A DNA stretch of 64,000 nt, from the NCBI GenBank assembly GCA_025175895.1, contig CM046001.1, positions 23,756,314-23,820,313 of the forward strand. Reading direction: 5' to 3'. The notes beneath the pieces are model-generated. The model was given only the letters and a program-made list of their open reading frames with translations, did not search any database and was not told the DNA's origin. Below, one piece after another: positions 21,644 through 33,652 of this stretch (the first letter of the stretch is position 1; each line of letters starts with the position of its first letter). Made by a program: the position numbers and the translations under genes. The DNA comes from Wurfbainia villosa (taxonomy: Eukaryota; Streptophyta; Magnoliopsida; Zingiberales; Zingiberaceae).

Positions 21644-22762
21644 TGTTGGATCGAGCGGATCGCTAGAGGGGGGGTGAATAGCGATAGAAATTTTTCATTC
21701 AAAATCGTTCGTTAAAATGCGAGTAGACACAGCGGAAGATAAAAACAAAACAAGCGAGATAATAGACACAAGGGTTTTACTTGGTTCGTAGCCGAAGGCT
21801 ACTACTCCAAGGCCCTAGTGGTCTTTGACCACGTACGGAGGGCAAACTACTAAAGAACTCCTCCTCGTTGGAGGTAGGAGTTAGACGGATACACAAAATG
21901 ACAAAAGCTCGAGGTAGAGGGACACTCCCCCTCTCCTCGTTATAATGAAAGCTTTACTAAAAAATAAACTGAAATACAATTTAAACTTTCGTTACCGACG
22001 ACTTCAAAGGTTGGAGGTTGAAGCTCTAGTCGTCGTCTCAGCAGCGCTTCGTCATACAGATGTCGGAGAGTCGGAGTGTATCAGAAGCACTTGGAAGCCT
22101 TTTTAATTGATGAAAAACCCTAAGACAAGCCCTCCTTTTATAGCCTTTGAGCCCCTCATCGAATGGGTCTTCAACCAATCACAAATGGACACAAAACCTC
22201 CTTGAAATGGGGTGATAAGCCTTGACTCCTTGAAGCTGATCATTGACCATCAGTCGACTGATGGCCATCATCACGATCGTGATGGTAGCATCGGTCTAGT
22301 CTTGAGATGACGATCGATGAAGGCGTCGAGTCCTCCAAGCCGGGCAATGATCGATGCTAGCTGCAAGGCAAAGTTAGCTCAAAGAAAATATTATTTCGAC
22401 GGCCTTCGACCATCCGATCTTGACCTAGACCATCGATGGGATGTCTTTGGTCAGATCTACGCTTAAGATCATCCCCGTAACGAGGATACGACCTCACTTA
22501 CGCTTGCACACACGAGCTTATCTCGATACTTACGTGTTGCTTTTGCTTTCGGCCTTCCACTCGATTCCTTCGCCTCCCTCCGAAGTCACTCGAGTGTTGC
22601 CCGACCACCGCGGCTTCCTCCGGGTGTCGCTAGCCTTCAGCTCCAGCTATAGCAATCTTCTGCACACTCGATTCAGCTCGTGAGATGACGACATGAGTTT
22701 AACTTTGTATCGTTTGCTATAATCAAAACTCAGGTTCGACTTAGGTGCCTACTGCACCAACA
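21644..22762 (-). repeat. 5' LTR of element C1
   Basis: 1119 bp. On the minus strand it starts TGTTGGTGCAGTAGGC and ends CGATCCAACA, as do the LTRs of C2. A TATAAAAG box on the minus strand lies at 22142-22135. The element end at 22762 abuts LTR E sequence (ctcttatctccc), which is uninterrupted at 30006. Confidence 0.9.
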
Positions 22763-23962
22763 CTCTTATCTCCCATGGTTGATCAAATCCAACCATTTGA
22801 TTCAAGTCAATTTAATTTAATGAATCTCTATTCATTATTTTAAATTGTCTCAATGAATCAAATCTAAATTAGACTCATTCAACACTTGAATCAAATTGAG
22901 TTCAACTCAATTAGTCTAATTTGGATTACTCTTAATCCAATTTGGTTCATCACATGAAACTAATCCTCATGGTCCATCATATTAACCTAATCTCCATCTA
23001 ATTGCCCTTTGTTTGTGACCCTATAGGTTCTTGTAATGTTGGCAATGCTCCTAAACCGATTTAGGAATATAAGCAATGAGCAGTATCTAGCAACACATCA
23101 TTGCTACCCAAGTTACAAGAATATTGAGATCCAACATCACCTTTGTGACTACTAATTGTGGCTCTCACAATATGTGACAATGTCCCTCTATCCTTGACAT
23201 CTAGATTGATCAATTAAGGCATAGACTGTGTCATCCTCGGTACAATCTATATCTTGAACTCCAAGTAGACTCACTCTAATCAAATGAGCTCAATATCTCA
23301 TATTGACTCATATGGGCATGGTCATGCACTTAGTGGTCTCACTCTATCAAGAATAACGATGTCACTCTCGTCATATAGGAGGGATAGATCCCATCTACAT
23401 CACTCATATCCCTCCGCATAATTTGTTACATACCCAGTAATCACCTTTATAGTCCACCCATTTACGGGTGATGTTTGACGAAGCCAAAGTATGTAACTCT
23501 TTATATAGGGAACCATGGTGACTTCATGTCCAAGAACTAATAGTCATACTAATAGTCGCATGAGAAAGTATATGACACTCGTATATTTTCTCATGGCGAG
23601 TCATTCAGTATACATTCTCCAATGCATACCCATGTGTCAACTTGATATCTTATATCCATGACTTATGAGATCAAGTCATCGAGTTGACCTATATGCTAGT
23701 CTCTTCGCATTAACATTGTCCCTGAATGTTAATACTTGACTAGGAATGATTAAGAGTAGTGTTCTCTATATCATCCCATTATCGATTCAACCAATCGATA
23801 GATATAGATAAGAACCTTCTACTCAAGGACGTTATTATACTTATTTGGCACCAATACAAGTAAGTATAATAACCATAAATAAATGTCTTTATAAATAGGA
23901 ATATGATATAATAAGTCCATACAACAATCATCACATAATTGGCTCGAGGGCTTTCACTAACA
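22763..23962 (-). repeat. 3' LTR of element E, truncated by C1
   Basis: 1200 bp nearly collinear with 30006-31219 of solo LTR E2. The left remainder is displaced to the other side of C1, outside the window. It contains no gene. Confidence 0.85.
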
Positions 23963-24140
23963 ATCTCCCACTAGCACTAACGTCAATCACTGTAGTATCT
24001 AATACCCATGACCTAGTGTGACCATCATGCTTTTTCTGTGCCAAAGCCTTGGTCAAGATATCTGCGACGTTAGCCTCTGTGGGTACTCTGCAAATCTTCA
24101 CATCTCCTCTATCGATAATCTCTCGAATGAAATGGAAGCG

Positions 24141-25314
24141 TCATAATATATGTTTGGTCCGCTGGTGTGAGCGAGGTTCGTTAGCCTGCGTAATCGCTCC
24201 ATTGTTGTCACAATAGAGCTCTATAGGATCTGCTATGCTAGGAACCACCCTAAGCTCAATAATGAACTTGCGGATCCAAACTGCCTCCTTTGCTGCCTCT
24301 GATGCAGCAATATACTCGATCTCTATTGTAGAATCAGCAATTGTGTCCTGCTTCGAACTCTTCCAGCTCATAGCGCCACCATTCAAGCAAAACATGAACC
24401 CTGACTACGATCTATAATCATCCTAGTCAGTTTGGAAGATGGCATCGCTGTAACTCTTTACAGCTAGCTCCTCATCGCCTCCAAATATGAAGAAATATTC
24501 TTTAGTCCTTCTCAAGTACTTAAGAATATTCTTGACCGCTATCCAGTGACGCTCACCTGGATATGATTGGTATATACTCGTCATGCTCAAAGCATATGAG
24601 ACATCAGGATGAGTACAAAGCATGGCATACATGAAAGATTCTATAGTAGATGCATAAGGGATCTTATCCATGCAGTCTCTCTCCTCTCTAGAAGAGGGAC
24701 TTTGAGTCTTCGAAAGACTCACACCATGTGACATTGGCAGAAGTCTCATTTTGGAATTCTGCATGGCAAACCATAGTAATACCATGTCAATATATGTACT
24801 CTAACTTAGTCCAAGCAATCTCTTAGATCTATCTCTATAGATCTTGATGCCTAGAATACAGGCTGCTTCACCTAAGTCCTTCATTGAGAAACACTTCCCC
24901 AGCCAAGTCTTCACAGACTCTAGTGAAGGGATGTCATTCTCAATGAGTAGTATGACATCCACATACAATACAATGAAGACAACTGTGTTCCCATTAACCC
25001 TCTTGTAGACACAGGGTTCATCTTCATTCTTGATGAAACAAAACTGTTTGATTGCATCATCAAATCGAAGATTCCAACTCTGAGAAGCTTGCTTTAGCCC
25101 ATAAATGGACATTTGCAGCTTGCATACTTTGCCAGTATATTGTGGATCTACAAAACCCTCAGGTTGTGTCATGTACACATCCTCGAGCAAGTTTCCATTC
25201 AGAAATGTAGTTTTGACATCCATCTGCCAGATCTCATAATCATGGTATGCTACAATAGCAAGCATGATTCAAATGGACTTAAACATCGCCACTGGAGAAA
25301 AGATTTCATCATAG
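24141..25314 (-). pseudogene. element E reverse transcriptase and RNase H
   Basis: RT motifs lie in order: QMDVKTTFLNG, SIYGLKQASQSW, then LYVDVILLI (about 24970-24944), where the second Asp of the YVDD catalytic box is Val. The thumb and connection follow, with ADPIELYCDNNGAI of RNase H near 24210 and SHQRTKHIL at the end. Frames change at about 25290, 24800 and 24400. The D-to-V change would inactivate polymerisation even without the frameshifts. Confidence 0.88.
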
Positions 25315-26560
25315 TTAATACCATGAATTTGCTTGAAACTTTTTAGCCACCAATCGACCCTTATAGGTATGCATAAGTCCATCCATGTCAGTCTTTCTCT
25401 TAAAGACCCACTTACACCCAATGGATTTGACGCCTTCAGGTGGATCAACCAAAGTCCATACTTGGTTGGTGTACATGGATTTCATCTCGGATCTCATGGC
25501 CTCTAGCCATTTCTCAGAATTTGGGATCATCACAGCTTCCGGATAGGAGGTAGGCTCATTCTCAATGAGCATAACGTCATCATGGTCAGACAAGAGAAAT
25601 GAGTATCTCTCAGGCTGACGACATACCCTATCAGACCTGCGAAGAGGTAGGTCTACCTGAACAGGTTGTTGTTCCACAACTCTTTGTGCACCAATCTCAT
25701 CACTCACAACACTTTGTGGTTCATGTTCAACCTCCATCAAGGCCTCAGTGCTATGGTCCTTATCTTGAATTTCTTTAAGATCAAACATACTCCCACTAGT
25801 TTTTTTAGAAATAAAATCTCTTTCTAGAAATACCCCAGTCTTTGCCACAACCACTTTGTGCTGATTGGGAATGTAGAAGTAATATCCCTTCATTTCCTTG
25901 GGATATCCAACAAAATAGCACTTATCGAATTTGGGTCCCAGTTTGTCTGAGACTTGATGTCGAACGTAAGCCTCACAACCCCAAATCCTCATGAAAGACA
26001 TCTTGGGATTTTTCCCTGTCCATATCGTATATAGTGTCTTTATCACAACCTTGGATGGAACATGGTTAAGTGTAAAGGCTGCTGTGTCTAGAGCATATCC
26101 CCAAAAGGATATAGGAAGATCTGTGTAACTCATCATAGATCGTACCATATCTAATAGGGAACGATTCCTCCTTTCGAATACATCATTCCACTGTGGTGTT
26201 CTAGGAGGAGTGAGCTAGGATAGAATCTCACACTCAGCTAGATAGTCATGGAACTCATGGCATTCACCACATCGATCTGATCAAAGTATCTTAATACTCT
26301 TGCCAAGCTAGTTTTGTACTTCATTCTTGAATTCTTTGAACTTTTCAAAAGATTCCGACTTATGTGTCATCAGTTACACATAACCATATCTACTGAAGTC
26401 ATCAATAAATGTAATGAAGTACCTATAACCACCTCTAGCAGCAACATTGAAAGGGTCACATACATCACTATGTATAAGTCCTAACAAGTCTGTTGCTCTT
26501 TCGCTGTGTCCACTAAAGGGAGTCTTGGTCATCTTGCCTAGAAGGCAAGACTCGCATGTC
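25315..26560 (-). pseudogene. element E integrase and RT N-terminus
   Basis: From 26148 an open frame of 277 residues covers the end of the integrase core (MVRSMMSYTDLPISFWGYAL), the GKNP and RIWGCEAYV blocks, a linker with RRSDRVCRQPERY, and the RT start GCKWVFKRKTDMDG. Upstream (26149-26560) the integrase catalytic region is present only in pieces with stops, beginning at TCESCLLGK of the pre-integrase finger. Gag and protease are lost. Confidence 0.85.
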
Positions 26561-26574
26561 TATAAGTGGGAGAT

Positions 26575-28405
26575 TGTTGAGATGTATACTGAAAAGTCTA
26601 TCTTTTGTATGAACATCTTTATTTTGAAATAAGAATCACATGATCATTGTTTGCATATTTATGGTTATGCATATTGTCTAATACATTACATTGTAGATAA
26701 CATGGTGTGTGGTATCACACGAGAGATCATGTTATCGGCTCCTTGTAAAGTATAAGTATAGGCTCACAACCGAGATGACTTTGGATAAACCATTGGTATG
26801 GTTGTAGTGTGATTTGGTATTGGTTTGTCTTGACCATAGAATCACACTAGTACACTTTGTGTGTATTGAGCAAGACCGACTTAGAGGTGATTCGATTTAT
26901 TGCTGACTACATAATCGAATCTGACCTCAGATATTATATTGTACATGCTCTTAATCCCGATGTAATAACGGGGCACATATACTTAGTATTCATTTCTTTG
27001 ATTTACCAATGGGAGAGATTTATAGATTAAATCGATAGGTTCGGTAAGTTGGGAAATGATATTATTTATATGGTATGTCGTTGATTATAGGAGAAAACCG
27101 TGTCCTATATATTAGGATGATGATGTCCCCTTGAGGAGCTCATAAGGTTCATCATGTAAACCCTGCAGGTGGATTTGGTCCGGCATGATGAAAAGGTTGA
27201 GTGATACTACTCATGGAGTTAGATGTTGATTATTTAATGGTCAGTAAATTAATTAATCGACGGACATTCAAGATCTTAAACACAGGGAGAAAAATGTACA
27301 AATAATATATGGAGCTCATATTAACTTATGGGGGTTGGTGAGGTAGATCAATGATAATCCTTTAGTGGATTGGATTATCATTAATAGATCGGACTTTATG
27401 TGGCCTTGGTCCATTGGGTGGCCAAGATCCAACTCCTCCTCATGGTCTCTATTGTAGCCTATTAATACCTCATGAAGCCTAGATCCAATGGATGAAAACA
27501 AAACTCTAGATCCAAAGGTAGAGATTAAATCTCTAGAACCAACAGTTGAGATTAAATCTCTAGATACGACGGTTGAGATTAAATCCCTAGAACCAATGGT
27601 GGAGATTAAAACAAGGCTTATCTCTACCTCTATAAAAGGAGGCTTTAGGGTGGGTGGCAACAAGGAATTCCAATTGAGATAGGATTAGGGTTTAGGAGGC
27701 TTAGGGTTTGAAGGCTTGGGCGGCACTAAATAAGGAAATTATTTCCTTTCTTTTTCTTCTTCCTTGGTGGCCGGCGCCCATCTCCTTCTTCCCTCCCTTG
27801 GCCGGCGTCCAAATCAAGTCCTTCTCCTCTCCTTGGCTAGTGGAAAGAAGTCTAGGGTCTCTTCCCTTAGAGTCTTGGCCAGCGTTCACTCTCCTTGATC
27901 TCCTTCTTGGCCGGCGGCAAGCACCAAGCTTGGAGCTTGGTGGTTGGTTGAAAGAAGGAGAAGTGTTTTGTTTCTTATTCTTCCTCTTGTTCGGAGCGAG
28001 CAAGGAAGGAAGATTGGTGATCTAAGAGCTTCGACTTTTGGTAGATCGTCGCCCACACGACGTCCAAAAGGAGGAAGGACATACAATAGAAGATCGAGAG
28101 GTATATCGATTGTCTATTCTCTTTTGTAACATGTCTATAATTGTTTTTCAATTATATATGCATGTAGTATTCTATTTTTATGGCTAATATAACTTGGACC
28201 CCAAACATAAACACAAAAGTTGGCGATCCGTACATCGTCTATTCCGCGGCTATTCGTAGAATAGAGGTTGGTTGCTTGAACAATAAGTTTGTTCAAGTGA
28301 CTACTCTAATCGAATAGCACGACAATGAAATGGTTGCTTGGGTAATCCCTCTTGTCAAGGATAATTTTTTTTTATCCGGGGATGTAGAAGGGATTGCCAT
28401 GAACA
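26575..28405 (+). repeat. LTR of family A, copy A2
   Basis: 1831 bp from TGTTGAGATGTATACTGAA to about TGAACA, similar to A1 (2373-4939) but shorter in the 3500-4500 equivalent. A purine tract ataagtgggagat (26562-26574) precedes it directly, so it is probably a true 3' LTR rather than a solo LTR. No matching target duplication is seen at its ends. TATAAAAG is at 27631-27638. The open frames over 27701-28129 are GC-rich R/U5 sequence without a recognised product. Confidence 0.8.
27494..27601 (+). repeat. 27-bp minisatellite inside LTR A2, four units
   Basis: Four units of 27 bp (gagattaaatctctagaacc type) are homologous to the six units in A1 and again leave the frame open. Confidence 0.92.
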
Positions 28406-28444
28406 AGCGACCGAGTTAAAGTGGGAAGCGACGTTTTCTACCTT

Positions 28445-28909
28445 CACCAAGAGTCATGGCTCTTGGTATTACATGCATGTATATAACTTCCTTATAGTGG
28501 GCGGCCACTATTGTGATGTGCATTAGTGGAAGTGAGTGGGAATTGATTAGATCTTCTTCTTCCTCCTTTCCTCTCCTCTCAAGCTTTATCTCCCTCTTCC
28601 TTTCTTGTCATGGGTTTCAAGGAGTGATAGCACACTCTAAGTTGCCTTCTCCACCTATTGTTCATGTGGATACTTGTAGAGGAGTGTACGCTTGACACTC
28701 AACGAGATCCGGCAAGCCGTTTGGACGAATGGGATAAGCGAAGAGCGTCGCATCAAGGGTAAAGCTCTTCACATGTAGATCTAAAGTAGATCTAAGATTT
28801 TTAACACGTACATGTATATATATTTTATTTATCTTCACACGGATCCGTGGCCGACATCCGAGGTTTTCACAACGTAAAAAGCGGTTTTTGCGGCTCGGAT
28901 AGTCCAACA
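28445..28909 (+). repeat. LTR E fragment, plus orientation
   Basis: This matches the reverse complement of 29388-29850, the R/U5 end of solo LTR E2, including the cggatccgtggccg and gcggtttttgcggctcgg blocks, and ends in gtccaaca (28909). The U3 part is missing. Confidence 0.75.
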
Positions 28910-29082
28910 TCGACCACCACGGTTTCTCGACTCGAGATTTTCCAGGTGTCGCCGACTTTTAGCTTAGCTTAACTATTCTTGCACACTTGGTTCAACTCGT
29001 TAGATAACAATATGACCTTAGCTTTGGGTCTTTTTCATAATCAAAACTTAGGTTCGATTATCTGGTGCCTACTGCACTAATA
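28910..29082 (-). repeat. end fragment of a family C LTR
   Basis: Matches the right end of the C1 LTR (22600-22762), with cgaccaccacgg near 28912 and ending ggtgcctactgcactaata at about 29077. It is directly joined to another C-type LTR piece, which suggests recombination between LTRs. Confidence 0.65.
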
Positions 29083-31834
29083 TTTTTTACTTGGTTCAAA
29101 GCCAACCGGCTGCTAATCCAAGGCCCTGCGAGCTTTGATCATTTCTGAAGGGAAAACACTAAAATCTCTTCCTCGTTGGAGGTAAGAGACAAAACGATTA
29201 CACAAGATTAAAAGGTCGGTAAAAACCTTACCGACCCTTTTAGAAATTAAGTACACAAATAAAAAACTAAATAATAATTATACAGACAAATGAATAGAAG
29301 AGGAATCCTGGTCGGAGTATCCTTGTAGCACGAAGATTCACGACCGAGGAACAAGAGCAGTTAGAAGCATTGATTACTAGGGGTTTTTGTTGCGTTTTTC
29401 CGAGCCGCAAAAACCGCTTTTTGCGTTGCGAAAACCTCGGAAGCCCCGGCCACGGATCCGTGCGAAGAAGTATTAAAATAAAACATGTATGTGCTTGTAT
29501 ACAACCCTAGATCTACCTTAGATCTACATGATAAGGATGTTACCCTCGTAGCGACGCCCTTCGCAAATCCCGCTCGTCCAAAAAGGTTGTCGGAACTTGA
29601 GAGTGTCAAGTGCACACTCCTCTATTGGTATCCACCCAAGCAATAGGTGGAGAAAAAGACAATCTTGAGTGTGCTAGCACTCCTAGAATGTCTCGGCAAG
29701 ATGAGGAAGAAGAAGGAGAGCTTGAGGGAAATTGATCCAAGGTTGAAGATGAAGTTGGAATAACTCACCAAATGAATTCCATCACATGGAGTAAAGTGGT
29801 CGGCCACTTCATGGAGAGGGGGTTACATGCATGCATGTAACTCCCATGACCCTTGGTCTCCCTCATGATGTGGCACCAATTGACAAAGTCAATGATGATG
29901 TGGAGCATCATCATTGGCCGGCCATGCCAAGTCATCATCATGACATGGCATTTGGTCAAGTCAAACTTGACCTTTCATCTTCCCTCTCAAGTCAAGTCAA
30001 ACTTGACCTCTTATCTCCCATGGTTGATCAAATCCAACCATTTGATTCAAGTCAATTTTAATTTAATGAATCTCTATTCATTAATTTAAATTGATTTGAT
30101 GAATCAAATCTAAATTAGACTCATTCAACACTTGAATCAACTTGAGTCTAACTCAATTAGTCTAATTTAGATTACTCTTAATCCAATTTGGTTCATCCCA
30201 TGAACCTAATCCTCATGGTTCATCATATGAACCTAATCTCCATCTAATTGCCCTTATGTGTGTGACCCTATAGGTTCTTGTAACGTTGGCAATGTCCCTA
30301 AACCGATTTAGGAACATAAGCAATGAGCGGTATCTAGCAACACATCATTGCTACACAAGTTACAAGAATGTTGAGCTCCAACATCACCTTTGTGACTACT
30401 AATTGTGACTCTCACAATATGTGACAATGTCCCTCTATCCTTGACATCTAGATTGACCAATCGAGGCATAGACCGTGTCATCCTCGGTACAATCTAAATC
30501 TTGAACTCCAAGTAGACTTACTCTAATCAAATGAGCTCAATATCTCATATTGATTCATTTGGGCATGGCCATACACTTCGTGGTCTCACTCTATCAAGAA
30601 TATCGATGTCTCTCCCGTCATATAGGAGGGATAGATCTCATCTACATCACTCACATCCCTCCGCATAATTTGTTACATACCCAGTAATCGCCTTTATAGG
30701 CCACCCATTTACGGGTGACGTTTGACGAAGCCAAAGTATGCAACGCCTTATGTAGGGAACCATGGTGACTTCAGGTCTAAGGACTAATAGTCATACTAAT
30801 AGCCACATAAGAAAGTATATGACACTCATATAACGATCCACGATACTTTCTCATGGCGGGTCATTCAGTATACATTCTCCAATGCATACTCATGTGTCAA
30901 CTTGATATCTCATATCCATGACTTGTGATATCAAGTCATCGTGTTGACCTACATGCTAGTCTCTACGCATTAACATTGTCCCTGAATGTTAATACTCGAC
31001 TAAGAATGATTAAGAGTAGTGTTCTCTATATCATCTCATTATCGATTCAACCAATCGATTGATATAGATAAGAACCTACTACTCAAGGACATTATTATAT
31101 TTAGTTATTTGGCACCAATACAAGTAAATATAATAATCATGCCTTTATAAATAGGAATATGATACAATAAAGTCCATACAACAATCATCACATGATTGGC
31201 TCTAGGGCTTTCACTAACAGTTTTGTCCTCCTCTCCTTTCATAGACTAGTGCCTTGGAATAAATCCTGATCTAAATCCAAATCTCATGGATCTTATCTTG
31301 AAGTGGTAGCCTATCTTATCTTGAGGTAGCACCTTTGATCAATAACTCTTTGACCTTGTACTTTGGGTTGATTCGTCGACATCAGTCGAATGTGTTCATC
31401 ATCAGTCAATTGCGCCATATCAATCGACTGGTAATTCCTATCAGTTGACTGCTGTAAGGTACTCGCTTGAAGTTTCTTCAATATTTCACCTGCATTACAA
31501 GATTAGCATCAAATATTCAAGCATATTAATAGTGACAGTCCTTTGACTGTCTGATCTCGACTTCAGCATTCTTTCGGAAGCCTTAGTCAGATTGACACCT
31601 AGGATTGTCCCCTTACTGAGGACATGTCCTTACCATCGCTCCACACCCGGAGCTTACCTTTGTCAAACCCCTAGTCCTCTGACCAGTTGGACTTATCTGC
31701 TTAGTTTCTGATCCTGCAAAATGACTAAGGCTTGCAAGCTTGACACAGAACATTAAATCACAATATAATTTAATTTTGAACATTTGTTATTATCAAAACT
31801 CTATGTTCGATTATCTAGTGCCCTTGCACCAATA
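29083..31834 (-). repeat. family C-type LTR split by solo LTR E2
   Basis: 29083-29387 matches the TTTTACTTGGTTC part of C LTRs, and 31225-31834 continues it to the minus-strand start at gcaccaata. Solo LTR E2 lies between. The left end is truncated. It is followed at 31835-31849 by a purine tract on the minus strand (caaaaagggagaaat). Confidence 0.75.
29388..31219 (-). mobile_element. solo LTR of family E (E2)
   Basis: 1832 bp. On the minus strand it starts TGTTAGTGAAAGCCC and ends CGCAACA. A perfect 5-bp duplication gtttt flanks it (29383-29387 and 31220-31224). There is no internal domain. Its right two thirds match the LTR of element E at 22763-23962. Open frames inside are not conserved. 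Confidence 0.92.
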
Positions 31835-33560
31835 ATTTCTCCCTTTTTGATTTATGGCAGGCAAACCAATTCAAAGTTAAGAGAATAATAAGCATTAACA
31901 TTTTTCATAACTTCCCCCTTAACCCTATGTGAGTTTTAAAAAACAAATACTAAGTTCTTAACTTTTTGAAAAAAATAGTTAACCTTATATCTCTCCCCCT
32001 TTTGTCATATATTAAAAATAATTTAATGAAGAGTGCGTTTTAAAGGTGAATGTTTACCATAAAATTTTATAAAATTTTCTTAAGTTTATTTTCATTTGTT
32101 CACATGATAAAATGAAATAACTAAATACCTTTATAAATCCAAGCATGTGTCCGTTTTCTAAAATAATATTTTCAGAATAACTCATCTAATAAATTGTCCT
32201 TTAAGAGAATATTCAATTCTATCCTAACTCAATTGATATTAGATAATCAATAAGTCTTAATTAGAATTACTTACTTTAAAAATTATACTAATCATGATTA
32301 TGTTTACGATTGTAAAATAAAGTAATTAACTTTTGGGTATTTTTAATTGCTCTATTGGTTGACCAATGAATTTTAAATTGTCCATGGTAAAAAGTTATAT
32401 AATTTTATCTTGTCATTTTATTTGTAGCATCGCATACTTATGAATAATTTAATATTATTTAACTAATGTCTATAGACTTTTTTTAATTCAACTACTTTAG
32501 TAACTAAAAAATTATGCATAATAAAGACCTCGAATTAAATAATAATAACAATTATTACTAAAGATTCATGTGTGTCTATGATCCATAAAAAAAAATAGAA
32601 ACATGAATAAATATAATAATTATATGAAACATCATTAATATTTACGGGTGTACAAATAAATACAATATCAGAAAATATTCAAAATTCTACTCCAACGAAG
32701 ACATGTGTATGAAATGCTTAAACATATGTCAATTAGGAAGTTGAGATGCCGATAAAAATTATAAAACCATGCATAACATTTAATCTAAAAATTAGATGAC
32801 ATATGAAATAATAAAAGTTTTTACAATTAGTTTATCATGCATGTCAAAAATAATCCAAATTATATGTTCATATTTGTACACATAAATAACAATGAAAAAA
32901 CTACAAAAATAAACTTTTAATGTGGAATCAATCAAGAGAGAAAAATATCCTTCTTTTATACCACATGTTAATGCTATATTTCAATCCTAACTAGTTAAAA
33001 ATATATTTATGAATATGTAAATCATGTTTCTCATTTGCATAATTGTTGAACTAAATGATTTTCACAATACAATAATTAAAAAAACATATCTTGCTTCTTG
33101 ATTAAGCAAAAATAGTTGTGTGAAGCTTTTCTATACTTGATTTAAAAGTTAAAAAAAGAGTAAGTAAAGGGACCTAAAAACACAATCTACATTCTAAATA
33201 TCAAATTCCTCTTATTTTTTTTTATCGTCCTTAAGTACTCTTAATGAACCGAAGCACCTAAGTTAGTATAGATTTTCCTTTTCTTGCAATATTATTTTTT
33301 TGCTAATTTAAATTATTATACTTATCAAATAGAAGCTGTGTGAATTTGCTTTATCTTAAAAAAAGATTTTCTTTTAGTGAAATTTAAAAAATAAATTTAA
33401 AACATTTTTGTAGATTATGGAATAGGATAAGATTATCCGAATTTATTTTTCATACTAGTTTTTATTTTGACATTATTTTTTCTCAAAATTTTTATTTTTA
33501 AGTTCACTTTATTCTTCTAAAAATTTACAATTTTATGTAGATGAGCATATTCCCCCCTCC
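31835..33560 (-). other. 3' noncoding part of a C-type element, then AT-rich DNA
   Basis: Near the LTR, several purine tracts on the minus strand (plus-strand TCTCCCTTT at 31838, TTCCCCCTTAA at 31913, CTCCCCCTTTT at 31993) resemble the repeated polypurine tracts upstream of the C2 3' LTR. Beyond about 32100 the sequence is AT-rich with no gene or clear repeat. It forms the upstream flank of the DHHA1 gene, and the left end of the retroelement cannot be placed. Confidence 0.5.
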
Positions 33561-33563
33561 CCT

Positions 33564-33586
33564 TTTTATTTATTTATTTATTTTTG
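33564..33586 (+). repeat. (ATTT)n microsatellite
   Basis: A short run of TTTA units about 70 bases before the presumed start codon of the host gene, probably in its 5' untranslated region or promoter. Confidence 0.8.
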
Positions 33587-33652
33587 CTCATCAAGACTTT
33601 TCATCCATTGGAAGAGTTTGGTTCGGCACGTCGGCGCCTTCGTCCTAAACCG

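Larger units (their letters stand above)
6676..22762 (-). mobile_element. Sirevirus-like copia element C1, gag-pol, twice interrupted
   Basis: A minus-strand Ty1/copia element. Its 5' LTR is 21644-22762 and its primer-binding site is at 21630-21641. Gag starts at 21148 and is interrupted by element F (10294-19890, duplication agtcc). Gag resumes at 10293, followed by protease, integrase and reverse transcriptase to 6676, where element B1 is inserted in the RNase H domain. The 3' end is outside the window. Domain order gag-PR-INT-RT-RH is that of Ty1/copia. The long LTR, the gag type and the WVPK gag end suggest a Sirevirus. It lies inside the 3' LTR of element E. Confidence 0.9.
22763..26560 (-). 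mobile_element. copia element E, 3' part
   Basis: A minus-strand copia element. Pol remnants (26560 to 24141) are followed by a polypurine tract (23963-23972 on the plus strand, reading agtgggagat on the minus) and a 3' LTR whose minus-strand start TGTTAGTGAAAGCCC is at 23962. The LTR is cut at 22763 by the insertion of C1. The 5' part, including gag, is missing: pol begins in the pre-integrase motif (TCESCLLGK) and is joined at about 26560 to family A sequence. Confidence 0.85.
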
